NCBI GenBank assembly: GCA_026826555.1
Contig: JAKSZT010054334.1
Coordinates: 29,286,972 to 29,350,971, forward strand
DNA length: 64,000 nt
Direction of reading: 5' to 3'
DNA from: Tolypeutes matacus
Taxonomy: Eukaryota; Chordata; Mammalia; Cingulata; Chlamyphoridae
Shown: positions 1 to 11,499 of the stretch, piece by piece
Layout: each line of letters opens with the position of its first letter
Position numbering within the stretch: position 1 is the stretch's first letter
Position numbers and translations under genes: made by a program
The notes under the pieces: generated by a model
The model's database searches: none
The model's input: only the letters and a program-made list of their open reading frames with translations
Told to the model about the DNA's origin: nothing

Positions 1-465
1 GGAATTTTTTAAATGATTAGTTTCTAGTTTTTTTGTGCTTAAGAGTTTAGTTCTCAGATTATCCTTTTCTTCTCGCATTTTACTATAGCTTCAAGGAGAA
101 ACCAGGCTGTACCTTCCACACTTAGCTTGGAAATATTCTCAGCTAAAAATCCAAGTTCATTGCTTACAAGTTCCACTTTCAATTTGACATCACAACATAA
201 TTTTGCCAAAGTTCTATGCCACTTCTACAACAAGGATCACCTTTCCTAAAGTTTCAAATAACACGTTCATTATTTCCTTGTAAGTCCTCATCAGAAATAC
301 CTTCAATGTACATATTTCTACCAATAATCTCTTCAAAGCAAACCAGACTCTTTCTATCAAGCACCTCACAATTCTTCAAGCCTCTACCCATTACCCAATT
401 CCAATACTGTTTCAGCATTTTTAGGTATTTGTAATAGCAGCACCCCACTTTCTGGTACAAAAAAA
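1..465 (-). mobile_element. MaLR (THE1/MLT1-type) retrovirus-like internal sequence, partial
   Basis: Read on the minus strand, this segment follows the known THE1/MLT1 internal sequence: a start resembling GTACCAGAAAGTGGGG just after the LTR edge, then a degenerate coding-like stretch on through the window edge. It abuts the LTR at 466-924 in the expected order (5' LTR, then internal), so together they are a partial MaLR provirus running off the left edge. Short open stretches (for example 254-460, minus) are remnants and not a functional gene. The internal region is non-autonomous in this family. Family assignment is from memory of the consensus. Confidence 0.72.
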
Positions 466-924
466 GGTCTTAGTTTCTTGGCTGCTAAAACAAATATGAT
501 ACAATGAATTGGCTTAAAACCAGGAATTTATTGGCTTACAGTTTTGAGGATGAGAGAAATCCAAAATCAAAGTGTCAGCAAGGTAATTCTTTCTCCTTGA
601 AAACTGTGACATTGTGGGGCTGGCTGCCAGTGATCCTTGGGTCCTTGGCTTTTCTGTCACATGGCAATGCACATGGTAGCATCTTCTCCTTTCTCTTCTG
701 GGTTCCATTGACTTCCAGCTTTTGGTTCTCCATGTGGCTTTTCCTTACTATTACTGAATGTCTTCTATTTATAAAGGACTCCAGTAATCTGGATTAAGAG
801 CTGTCTTGTTTCACTTTAAGGAAAATAACATCTTCAAAATGTCCTATTTCCAGTGGGTTCACACCCACAGGAATGGATTAAGTTTAAGCACATATTTTTC
901 TGGGGTACATAGTTCAACCTACCA
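466..924 (-). mobile_element. MaLR 5' LTR (xenarthran-type), minus strand
   Basis: This LTR begins TGGTAGG on the minus strand at 924. It has a TATAAA-like box (complement of 768-773) and an AATAAA (complement of 527-532) in LTR order, and runs straight into MaLR internal sequence at 465. It is clearly related to the solo LTR at 24796-25260 and to the interrupted LTR at 59277-60175: all share the CTTTATAAAGGACTCCAG-like promoter block and the AATAAA block. I see no convincing target-site duplication here, as expected if the 3' end lies outside the window. The left boundary is accurate to a few bases. Confidence 0.72.
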
Positions 925-1124
925 TAACTGGCCTGGCTCCCCAGGTGAGAAAACCTGCCACAGTTATCTCTTCCTTGCTGGGGAACTGATGAGGCCCTCT
1001 GGAGCATAGTGTCACAGTCCTAGGGAACACAGTGCTGTGTGATTTTTAGCAGGGAATTTGGCATCATTTCTCAGGATTTCTATAGCAGGCACACATCTCA
1101 TCCCATGAATTTAGGTAGTTAAAA

Positions 1125-4100
1125 AGTGTACTTTTGAGGATTGTGGGAATATGGCAGAGTAGGAAGCTGCAGGAATTAGTCCCTCCAGCAAAACAGCTAT
1201 TGAACTGGCAGGAGTTGTCTGAACCAACTGTTTTGAATCTCTGCAACACTGTGCAACATCCAGGGAAGGGCTGGAGGAAGAGGCTGGTAAACTGCAGCAA
1301 ATATTGGTGAATTTCATCCTCTCTGTAGCAGCTACCATCCCCCATGGCAGGCAGCAGTGGGGACTGCAACCCAGACTACTGGTGCAGCTTGCTGGTGTCA
1401 GGGTGGGCTATAAAGACCCAGTCCTCCAAAATTCTGGGTTGTGTGGTCTGATTGCTGATCACTGTTTTGACAGGCTACTTCAAATCGCTGGGGGGCTGCC
1501 ACTGTTTCACCTTCCCTCAGGTAAAAGTGGCAGAGGAGTCTTAAAGAGGCAGTACCGCAGTTTTTTCTCTTTTCTCTTTTATTCCCTCTTTTGGAGAAAA
1601 ATAATTTGGAAGAGTCACAAATTGGTGGCTCCAGCCCTCAACAATAGCAACAATGACAACATCAACAAATTAGCAATCCCAGAAAAATGAGAGAACGAGG
1701 TTTCCAGAGTTTTAACAACGTAATACGCAGAATGTCCAGTTCTCAACAAAAATTGCAAAACACACCAAGAATAAAACTAAAAGAAAACAGAATATAAAAC
1801 AAAAAAAAAACGAAAACAAAAACACACCAAGAAACAGGAAAGTACGGCCCATTCATAAGAAAAAGAATTTGTCAAAGCATTTGAAAGGTCAGGCATGCAT
1901 GAATGTGAATGTGTGGACCTTGTTTGGGTCCTGGTTCAATTGTAAAAAAATAAAGTAAAAAAGTTACAAGGCAACAAAAGAAAAAAAAGAATTTGTCAGA
2001 AACCACCCCAGAGGAAACCCATACATTGGAAATATTAGACTTTTAATCAACTGTCTTAATATGTTCAATGAGCTAAAGGAATCCATATACAAAGAACTAA
2101 AGGAAATGAGAAAAACAGACAAAATAAAGACATAGATATAATGAAAAGGAGCCAAACAGAAAATTTGGAGCTGTAAAGTATAATAATTGAAATGAAAACC
2201 TCGTTTTATAGATATAACAGCAGATTTGAACAGGCAGAAGAAAGGATCAATGAATTTGAAGACAAGAATTTGAAATTGAAATTAACCAGTATGAGGAGCA
2301 AAAAGAAAAAAATAATGAAAAAATATGAACAAAGCCTGACGTACCTGGAGGACACCATCAAGCTGTTGCATTTTACCAAACATTTAATGAAGATTTAATA
2401 CAATCCTTCTGAAAATCTTCTGAAAAATAGTAAAGAAGGGATTACTTCCTTACTCGTTCTAGGAGGTCATTTTACCCTGATACCACAGCTATATAAAGCA
2501 CAGCAAAAGAAAATTACGGAGCAATATTCCATTATGAAAATAGACACAAAAGTTCTCAACAAAACACTGACAAACGGAATCCAACTGTATATTAAGGGAT
2601 TATATACCATGACCAAGTGAGATTTATTCCAGTAATGCAAGTTTTATTCAACATAAGAAAATCAATCTGTTTAATATACCATATTAATAGAATGAAGGAA
2701 GAAAAACACATGATCATCTCAATTGACATAGAAAAAGCATTTGACAAAATCCAACATCCTGTCATGACAAAAGCACTCAGAAAACTAGCAACAGAAGGGA
2801 ACTTTCTCAAGACGATAAAAGACATATAAGAAAAAAACAGAGCAAATATCATACTCAGTGAAAAACAGAAAGTTTTCACCTAAGATCAGGAATAAGATAA
2901 GGATGCTCACTTATTCAACATTGTATTGGAAGTTCTAGCAAGAACAGTTAAAAAAGAGAAAGAAATAAAAATAATCCAAATTGGAAAGGAATAAGTCAAA
3001 TTATCTCTATTTGTGGATGACATAATCCTATATATAGAAAAACTCCTAGAAGAAAATGTAGGGAAACATCTTCACAATCTTGTGGTAGGTGGTGGCTTCT
3101 TAGACCTTACACCCAAAGCATAAACGATGTAAGAAAAAATAGATAAATGGGACTTCCTCAAAATTAAACACTTTTGTGTTTCAAACGATTTTGTTAAGAA
3201 GGTAAAAAGGCAGCCTGCTCAATGGGAGAAAATCTTCTGAAGCCATATATTCGACAAGTGTTAGATTTGCATGTTATGTAAAGAGATCATACAGCTCAGT
3301 GACAAAAAGACAAGCAACCCAATTTAAAAATGGGCAAAAACTTGAATAGACATTTTTCCATAGAGGAAATACAAATGGCCAAAAAGCACATGAAAAGCTG
3401 TTCAACATCATTAGCTATTAGGGAAATGCAGATCAAAACTATGGGATACCATTTCATACATTATAGAATGGCCATTATTTAAAGAACAGAAAACAAGTGC
3501 TGGAGAGGATGTGGAAAAATAGGAACACTCCACTGTTGGCGGGAGTGTAAAATTGTGCAGCCTCTGTAGAAGACAGTTTGGCAGTTCCCCAGGAAGCTAA
3601 ATATAGAACTGCTGTATGATCCGGCAATCCCTCTACTAGGATTATATTCAGAAAGACTGAAAGCAAGGACATGAATGAATATTCACAATTGCTAAAAGAT
3701 GGAAACAACCCAAGTCTCCATCAACCAATGAATGGATAAACAAAATGTGGTATACATACGATTTAATACTATTCAGCTGTAAGAAGAAATGAACTGGGAA
3801 GGCACATGACAACATGGATGAACCTTGAGGGTATTATGTTGAGTGAAATAAAACAGACACAAAAGGATGACATTGTATGGTCTCATTGATATGAACTAAA
3901 TACGATGACTAAATTTAGGGAGTTAGCTTATACTCTAAAGTTAGTAGGAGACAGAATGTAGGTTGAGAAAGGGGACTTGATGCTGAATATATGTAAAATG
4001 TTTAATAAGGTCAATTGTAAATATGTGGTAATGGATAGAATTGATGGTAGCACATTATAATGAGCATAACAAACACTGCTGATTTATAAATGTGATTGTG

Positions 4101-4615
4101 GCTGAAAGAAGTTAAGGTTATTTGAAAGACAGCTGGAGGATAATGTAGGGACTGTATAACAGTGATTTTTGCTGGTAGATGAGGATTGTGATTAATAATA
4201 TAAATTCAAGAATGTTCTACAAGATGTTAAGAATATGGTATAACATGGGAAAAATACAATGTAACTTATAGACTACAGTTAACAGTAATATTGTAATAGT
4301 TTTGTAGCAATGACATATAAGGTACTATATCAATGCTAAAGCTAAGAAAGAGAATATGGGGTTTAGTTTTATGAGCTATGAATATGATTAAGCATTTTTT
4401 TTTTTATTTTCATTAACAGGGAGACCTTGGTTGTGTCATTTAACCAATATGGGCTCATTTATGTAGCTTCCTGAACACTAGAAAAATAACTGAGTTTGTT
4501 TTTAGGATTAAATGAGATTAAATGTGCCTGGGCAGAATTTTTTTAAAGTAATGCTTCCATAATTTATTAAGCTGCCTTTTGGCTGTTATTTATTTTTTAT
4601 AGTTGAAATAAAGTT
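1125..4615 (+). mobile_element. Old LINE-1 with 5' and 3' ends but large internal deletions
   Basis: The left part has an L1-like 5' UTR (GGGAATATGGCAGAGTAGG near 1146). Around 2220-2330 there is an ORF1-like coiled-coil fragment (FEQAEERINEFEDK). From 2617 comes an ORF2 reverse-transcriptase fragment with the L1 motif [16 protein letters not shown]. Near 3035-3060 the sequence jumps from the RT active-site region to the ORF2 C-terminal part, so most of the second half of RT is missing. The 3' UTR runs to about 4615, ending in AAATAAAG plus a short A-rich tail. Stops and frameshifts are frequent; it is a dead fossil. Outer boundaries are approximate. Confidence 0.8.
2617..3420 (+). pseudogene. 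L1 ORF2 remnant (reverse transcriptase and C-terminal pieces)
   Basis: The 70-codon open piece at 2617-2829 carries the RT motif block around [13 protein letters not shown]. Downstream pieces in shifted frames encode the [13 protein letters not shown] RT active-site region (about 3008-3040, where the usual FADD reads FVDD) and the C-terminal [12 protein letters not shown] block (about 3080-3115). An internal deletion joins the two. It has no coding capacity. Confidence 0.75.
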
Positions 4616-4625
4616 TACTTAAAAA

Positions 4626-7235
4626 AGGTAAAAACCCAAAGTATCCACAAGAAAGCTACCAAAACTAATAAACAAATTCAGCCAAGTTGCAGGATACAAG
4701 ATAAACACGCAGACATCAGTGGGTTTCTATACACCAGTAATAAACTATTTGAAAAAGAAATCAAGAAAACAATTCCATTTACAAGAGCAAATTAAAGAAT
4801 TAATTACCTAGGAAAAAATTTAACCATGAAGGTGAAAGGCTTGTATACTGAAAACAATAAAATATTACTGAAAGAAACTAAAGAAGACATAAACAAATGG
4901 AAAGACACCCTGTGATCATGGATTGGAAGACTTAATATTGTTAAGATTTCAATACCACCTAACACAATCTACAAATTCAATGTAATCTCTATCCAAATTC
5001 CAGCCACAATTTTTGCAGATGGAAAAGCTGATCCTCAAAGTCATATGGAATTGCAAGGGATCTCGAATAGCCAAAACAATCATGAAAAACAGAACAATGT
5101 TGGGGGACTCACACTTTCTGATTTTAAAACTTACTGCAAAGCTATAGTAATTAAAACAGTGTGGTACTGGCATAAGAATAGACTTGTAGACCAATAGAGT
5201 ATAATTGAGTCTAGAAATCCTCACGTCTATGGCCAATTGATTTTTGACAAAGGTATCAAGTCCGTTCAATGAGAAAACCATAGTCTCCTCAACAAATGGT
5301 GCTGGGACAACTGGAAATCCAGATGCATAAGAATGACTGTGAACTGCTACTTCTTACCATATACAAAATCAATTCAAAGTTAATAAAAGCTAATACTAAG
5401 AAAAAAAAAACAAAAAACAAACAAAAACAAAAAAACAAAAAAACTAATACTATAGAACTCTTACAAGAAAACATAGGGAAATATCTTCAGAACCTTGTAG
5501 TAGGAAATGGATTTTTAGATTTTACACCAAAAATACAAGAAGAGAAAAAATATATAAAATGGACTTCATCAAAATAAAAAACTTTTGTACATCAAAGGAC
5601 ATTACCAAGAAAGTGAAAAGACAGCCTACAGAATGGGAGAAAATATTTGGAAACCATATTTGGATAAGGGTTTTATATCTAGAATATATAAAGATGCCTA
5701 CAATTCAACAACAAAAGGACAAGCAACCCAATTAAAAATGGGTCAAAGATTGGAATAGACATTTCTCCAAAGAGGATAGTCCAATAAGTATATGAAAAGA
5801 TACTCAACATCATTAACCATTAAAGAAATGCAAATTAAACTACAATGAGATACCACTTCAAGCCCTTTAGGGTGGCTATTATTAAAAAAAATCAAAACAA
5901 CCAAAAACCGAAAAATAACAAGTGTTGGTGGGGATGTGGAGAAATAGGAATCCTTGTATATTGTTACTGAGAATGTAAAATGGTGCAGCGACTGTGGAAA
6001 ACAGTTTGGAGCTTTCTCAGAAAATTAAACATAGAATTACCATTTGACATGGAAATACCTTGCCTAGCCATATACCCAATAGACTTGAAAGCAGGGACTC
6101 AGACAGTTATTTGTATACCCATGTTCATCGTGGCATTATTTATAATAGCCAAAAGGTAGAAACAACCCAAGTGTCCATCAACAGATGAATGGATAAACAA
6201 CTGTGGTATATCCATACAATGTGCTATTTTTTTTTTTTTTTTTTTTAAGGATTTATTTATTTATTTACTTTTATCCATTTTTACACCCCTTCCCCCCCCC
6301 CCCGTTTTTGCTGTTTCTGTGTCCAATCGCTGGGCAACTCTGTGTCCATTTTCTGCCCTCTCTTCTCATCCTTCTCCTCCTGTCTTCACTGGGATTCAAT
6401 CCTTGGAATCTCTGATGTAGGAGAGAGGCATCCTGCCCGCGCCACCTTAGTTGCTGGTTTTTCGGTGCGTCTCATCTTGCCTCTCCCTTGTGTCACTCTC
6501 CTATTATGTCATCATCTTGCTGTGTGGCTTGCAGGAACTGGTGGTGCACCCGCGCACCGGGCCTGGCGGCCCACACACCTTCTATATATTTTTAAAATTT
6601 TTACCAGGAGGTCCCGGGGATTGAACCCAGGTCCCTCCATATGGGAGATGGACGCCAACCAGATATAGTCCCCTGCTATATCTCTTAAGGTTGACCAGAG
6701 ATACCTAGAGTTACAGTCTTTTCCCATACAGGATGGTCATATAATAAATCAGGCTTAGTTTATCACCAGCATTCTAAAAACCAGACCTAGGGAGGAAAAC
6801 GAGGTCTGGGGACACATGCATGGTTTCTAATATAGCGAATACAATGTGCTATTATTCAGCTGTAAAAAGAAGCAAAGTGCTGGTACATGCTTCAAAATGG
6901 ATGAACCTTGAAGATACCATATTGAATGAAATAAGTCCAACACAAAAGAAAAAATATTGTAAGATTTGTCTAATATGAAATACTTAGAAAAAGTAAATTC
7001 ATAGGGACAGAAAGCAGAATTGTTTTACCAGTGATGGGAGAGGGAAAGTGGGGACTTATTGCTAAATGAGTATGAATTTTAGTTTGGAATGATGAAAATA
7101 GTCTGGAAATAGTGGTGAAAGTTACACAGTATTGTCAATGTATTTAATGTCAATGAATTGTCTACTTAAAATGTTTAAAATGATTTTTATGCACATTTTA
7201 CCACAATTAAATGAATTATTTTTTAAAAGTACATC
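4626..7235 (+). mobile_element. 5'-truncated LINE-1, split by a composite SINE
   Basis: This begins within ORF2 (the block that encodes [14 protein letters not shown] residues, 4670-4720) and continues through the WYWHKNR and LVVGNGFLDFTPK blocks. After the insertion at 6229-6838 it resumes at 6854 with the typical L1 3' UTR text (AATGGATGAACCTTG). It ends near 7235. A run of A and AC-rich sequence at 5400-5441 is an expansion inside the coding remnant. It lies directly behind the 3' end of the L1 at 1125-4615 in the same orientation. All frames are broken. Confidence 0.8.
6229..6838 (-). mobile_element. Composite DAS-type SINE with extra 169-bp 5' module (copy 1)
   Basis: The element lies on the minus strand: poly(T) at 6229-6246, an ATTT-rich tail and a C-run (6291-6303) at its 3' end, then a long DAS-like body. 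A tRNA-like head follows, with B-box GGGTTCAATCC (complement of 6618-6628). Beyond the head is an additional 169-bp module at 6670-6838. It is flanked by a perfect 15-bp duplication ATACAATGTGCTATT (6214-6228 and 6839-6853), so the whole 610 bp integrated as one unit into the L1. The same module-body junction recurs at 23938. The tRNA head is partly eroded on the A-box side here. Confidence 0.8.
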
Positions 7236-7486
7236 TTTTAAAAATTTCCTATCACTAGAATGGATTTGCTTTTTGAATCTCCATTGTCCTGAATGGCAGA
7301 AGCTAAATTTCAGGTGGTCCCAGGATCTCCCCCTCCCTAATGTTTCTTTACATTCTTGGGAGAGGGAGCGTACTTATGTTGTCTTCAGGCATTAGCTAGG
7401 AGGCATCAGGTCCTGGGCTAGCTATCATTGTCTGTTTAAGCTCACTTTGGCAGAGACAGCCGAGCTCATTCTGGCCTCTGATCCAG

Positions 7487-7951
7487 TGTATGTGACGGTT
7501 CTCCAGAGAGACAGAACCAACTGCATATTAATACAATACAGACACACAGACAGACATACAAACATCTATGTGTGTATTTGTGTGGTATGCATGTAAGAGA
7601 TTTATTATAAGGAATTTATTATAAGGAATTGGCTCATATGATTATGGGGGCTGGCAAGTCCAAATTTGTAGGGCAGGCCAGAGGCTAGCAATTCTGGCGA
7701 AAGTGATGTTGAATTCCTGGGAACTCAGGAAGTAGTAGAGGGTGTAGTCTTGATCCCTGGAACCCTCAGTTCTCTTGTAAGAGCTCCAACTATTGGATGT
7801 TATTGAGGATAATCCCCCTTACTTAAGGTCAAGGGATTGTAGATGTTAATCCCATCTATGAAATACCTCCATGATAGCGACTAGGCCATTGTTTGACCAA
7901 ACAACTGGACACCATAACCAATCAAGTTACCATATAAAATTAACCATCTCA
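7487..7951 (-). mobile_element. ERVL-type solo LTR (MLT2-like), minus strand
   Basis: It is bounded by TGTATG at the left and ATCTCA at the right, reading TG...CA. The left edge contains the familiar GGTTCTCCAGAGAGACAGAA block, and the right edge reads TGAGATGGTTAATTTTATA on the minus strand. An AATAAA lies on the minus strand inside the duplicated TTTATTATAAGGAA block (7600-7630). Flanks TCCAG and TCCAC look like an eroded 5-bp duplication, which fits class III (ERVL) integration. The same family occurs at 23029-23478. The family name is from memory. Confidence 0.62.
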
Positions 7952-8895
7952 TCCACCTAGGCCTCTTTTGTGTCAGCCTCTTACCAACTGAAAGGCCTCA
8001 TGGGTTTTTCTCTTTCTCATTATTTCTGCACCCCTTTAGGTCTCTTGAGGATCATCTGGTTCTTCCTCTGTCTCAATGGGTTTAGGAATCCCTGATGATG
8101 TTTCACGCCTGACTGGTGAGAAACCCACATTATTTATTTTTCCTGCATGGCTTCCACTCTAGTTGTGGGGAAATCTGTGCAACTTTCTGAAACCTCTCCA
8201 GTCTTAACAAATACCCTAAATCCATTTGGGGGTTTATAATTCACCTCTTATTAGATGGTGGCAGGAGTGGAGCTCCATATCAGAGGTACCCCGTTGTTTT
8301 AGCTCTCTTGGTTCTCTGATTCCCTTCCTCCTGATGGGAATCCTTGTCTCATTTTCAGGTAGAACTGGACTTGGCTTGGATCAGGTAAGATCCAAATAGG
8401 GTGATTATGAAGTTACCTTTAGGCCTTGAGTCCTTCAGTCTAAGTTCTCAGAGGCTTTTGAAATTAAAAAAAGCTGGGAATTTGACTCTATAGTTCTTTC
8501 ATGTTTTATTATGATAACCCCACTGAAGGGAAGCAGGCATAGAAAACCCTAGTTAATTTTGGAATGGGGAAAAGGTCCCAGGGTAATAGGAAGTATGAGG
8601 AAAAGACACTAGTTACTCTATCAAAATATTGGTCTGCTTCATTATTCTCAGGGATAAGATAGAGGAATGTGTTAAGAGAGCACATTTAGGTGGGTGGGTA
8701 GCTACTTAAACAATCATCCTCATGGAGTAGTGGTTGTTGGACCCCTTTGAGAATCTCATGAAACTGTGGATCTGTTCTCTAGGAAAATGCACATTTGCAC
8801 AAAATTTGGCACATAATTGGGTCAATGGGCAGCAGTAAAAATCCTGTTGATAAAATATTTCTATTTATAGAGAGAGACTTCTTAAGGTTTTATGC
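7952..8895. other. Intergenic, no recognised feature
   Basis: Nothing here is confidently recognisable on either strand. There are no long open frames, poly(A)-flanked inserts or tRNA-like promoters. Confidence 0.5.
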
Positions 8896-8899
8896 AAAC

Positions 8900-9025
8900 A
8901 TCCGTCCAGTGCTTAGCTTTAAAGACCATCTTACCAAATTTTATAGATAAACAAACTGAGGGATCAAAGAGGTGATGTGACCTTTCTCAGGTCAGAGAAC
9001 CAGTTAGTGGCACTATGCTTCTGTC
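8900..9025 (+). repeat. MIR SINE fragment
   Basis: This matches the MIR core and 3' half in order: TTTTATAGATAAACAAACTGAG, then GAGGTGATGTGACC, then a CAGAGAACCAGTTAGTGGC equivalent of the usual CACACAGCTAGTAAGTGGC. It is old and diverged. Confidence 0.7.
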
Positions 9026-9744
9026 CTCTTCTAGAGTATGGATGAAATTGTAGGAAACATTCCAGTCAAATTTACAGATTTCACCAAGTTAAAACAGTTG
9101 GTATTCTCTCTCTCAGATCAAACTGTGCTGTCTTGAATGATGTTGGTAGGCTCAGGAGCTGCACACAAAACAAGATCAATTTAAAAGGTTTAAACAATTG
9201 CTTTTAGGAGCTGCCTTGTCAGGATTTAGTGTGTGTAAACACCCTTGGAGTGTCAGCTGGTCAAGTCTGAAGTGTGACACTGATCCTTAACTTGTTACTG
9301 TAACTTCCTTTATGTCATGATTTCCAGATCCCTCACTGTCCTAATTGTCCGTTTCTGGGCACACTAGTCTGTCAGTGTCCCCACCCAGAGCAGACTAGTA
9401 CAAAGCTCAGACGGTAGATGTTCTGAACTATACACTCCTACTAATCAGCCTTAAGTTTGCATTAACTCTTTCCATTTGTGTCAGAATGGACTCATCCTGA
9501 GTTTGTGATCAATAAGAACTTTGTCCTTTTTATTTTTTCACCTTAGTACTCCTATTGCTTTCTTGTCAGATTTTTCCCTGTTAATTTTTCTTTTTAATGC
9601 TAAAGTGCAATTGTCTTCAAATACTTGAAGGATTGTTATTTTCAGAGTGGGCTAGATTAGACTGATAGCTGCATAAGCCAGAATTAGTGGAAATTACAGA
9701 AAGGCAGGCTTGCATATTCAAGAAAAAATAAAAGCAAACCCAAA

Positions 9745-9900
9745 ACTTTCTAATATGGAAATGACCTGGGAATGAGTTTTCTGTCACTGGAAGTATTTAA
9801 GCAGAAGTTGGGTTTCATGGATGTAGTACAAGGTTTCTTGCATTAGAAAGGAAATTGGATTGGATGACATTCAAAGTCTTTTCAACTCTAGGATTCCATG
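9745..9900 (+). repeat. CR1/L3-like LINE 3' end
   Basis: The order of motifs fits the CR1/L3 3' end: TGTCACTGGAAGTATTTAAGC, then AGAAGTTGGG, then ATTGGATTGGATGACATTC, then CTTTTCAACTCTAGGATTCC. This is one of the most ancient repeat types visible in mammals. Recognition is by eye from consensus knowledge. Confidence 0.6.
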
Positions 9901-10044
9901 AAGAAATGTTTTCAGAAGCTATAAAAATAGACTTTTCTCACTTCTGAGAAAAACAAACTTTTTCTCAAAATTGTGACTCAGTGGGCCAAAGCTCTGGCCA
10001 ATTAGTGTAATGAAAGATACTGACTACGTAGGCAGGGTCTTAGT

Positions 10045-10195
10045 AAAGTGATTTCATTCAGCAACTATTTCTTGTGTGCCTATTTTGAATTATGTGCTGT
10101 GCTTAGTACCGGAGATACAAAGATTTTTTTGAAAAAATGATCTCTTTCCTTGGAGAAGTTGAAAACATTAAATGGGCGAAATAAATCTATAATAA
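10045..10195 (-). repeat. L2 LINE 3' fragment
   Basis: It reads as the reverse complement of the L2 3' end: CATTCAGCAACTATTTCTTG, then TGTGCCTATT, then TGTGCTGTGCTTAGTACCGG. This corresponds to the standard L2 block around CCTACTATGTGCCAGGCACT. Confidence 0.6.
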
Positions 10196-10199
10196 GAAC

Positions 10200-10785
10200 T
10201 GATATTGATTAAGAACATAATATGTGGCAGGTACTAGTCTAAATATCTTTTATATTAATTTTTTCACTATCATAGTAACCCAATGAGATGGGTACCATCA
10301 ATATGAGGAAACTGAGACACAGAGTCAAATGCCCATCAAACTAGGACTTCTGGAATTTATTGATATTACAGCCATCAGTAACACAAACACGATTCAGGAT
10401 TATTTCCAACAGCTTACAGGGGCAAGAACTGTACCTCGGGTCTTCATCAGAAAAGATTATATAGGTGGGCGCTCTGATCAAATAAATATGCAAAAGAATG
10501 GGGAACTGGAGACCCAGCTATGGCAAATTGCAGCTCTAAAATAATTACAGAACAGACCCCAATGATGTCCCCCTTGGGAACTGGATAGCATCACCAACAA
10601 TGACAATACTTCTTGGTGGATGGATCTGGGGCTCTTCTTACCCCAATTACAGCAACTGTTTACTTAAATTCTGAAATAAATTAACCAAATAAAAAAAAAG
10701 AAAAAAGAAAAAAGATTATTTTCTCGACTTCACATAACTATTAAGTGCTGGAGCTGGGGCCAGGGCAGGCACATTCTAATTTCAG
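10200..10785 (+). repeat. MIR SINE split by the GLRX retropseudogene
   Basis: The left part (about 10200-10326) follows MIR through GTAACCCAATGAGATGGG and GAGGAAACTGAGACACAGAG. The right part (about 10715-10785) resumes with ACTTCACATAACTATTAAG and TGCTGGAGCTGG, the continuation of the same MIR. The GLRX cDNA copy sits exactly in between, so the MIR predates it. Confidence 0.7.
10326..10713 (+). pseudogene. GLRX: GLRX (glutaredoxin-1) processed pseudogene, 5'-truncated
   Basis: The open stretch 10329-10544 translates to a sequence clearly related to the C-terminal two thirds of glutaredoxin-1 (thiol-disulfide oxidoreductase, about 106 aa). Landmarks include GLLEF, the block QQLTGARTVPRVFI and a GELET near the end, with a stop at the expected place. 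The N-terminal third, including the CPYC active site, is absent because the copy is 5'-truncated. A conserved glycine after VFI is arginine, and the usual C in KDC is Y. It ends in a 3' UTR-like segment with AATAAA (10675-10680) and an A-rich tail (10690-10713), with no introns. It cannot encode an active enzyme. Confidence 0.9.
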
Positions 10786-10789
10786 AACC

Positions 10790-11325
10790 TATGCCCTTAC
10801 TCCCAGCATGGCACCATCTCCTGAAACAATCTCCCCATGGGTCCCATCACACTATGCTTTCCTTGTTCTCCATCAGCCTCTGTGACTCTGCTTCTTTGTG
10901 TCCTCTACAGCTTCTTCCCAGTCTGCCCACTTCCTGCTGGCACTTTCAGGGGCTCTGCCTGGGCTTGCTGTCTTCTTCTTATGCTGAGCACTCTCACCGG
11001 GGCTTCTTTCTAGGTGCAACAGCCCACAACTACCAGTCAGGTACCAGTCACTCCAGATCTGTCTCTTCTGCTCAGTCTGCTCCTATAAGCTTCAGGCTCA
11101 GAGGTTCAGATGCCTAAGTATCTCTGTCTGGGTGTCTGTAGGGACCTAATGTTCTACATGAAGAAGCCTGAACCCCTAAATAGGCTTTTTCTTTGAACTC
11201 CATAGCTCACCTGGGGCCCCATCCATGTTGGAAAAATAGGAATCATTAAATTCTCTTTCATTCCTCATAGTCCATCTAATCACTAAGTTTGGGGAATTTC
11301 ATTTCCCCTTAACTGTTGCTGTAGT
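10790..11325. other. Intergenic, no recognised feature
   Basis: This stretch is CT-rich. An open stretch at 10791-11117 resembles nothing I know and is rich in C, S and L codons as expected by chance; I do not call a gene. Confidence 0.4.
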
Positions 11326-11499
11326 CGGGGCCCTTATTTCTACTTTGACTGCTGAGAAGTCTTTCTTAAAGTGGCCTCTCTGCCTCCAGTCTCATCCTCT
11401 TAAATCCATCATCCTCTCAACCATGAGAGTGTTCTTTCTAAAACACAAATATTTATGCTATTTGTTTGTGTAGGTCCCTCAAAGTCTTCCCATTGTCTA

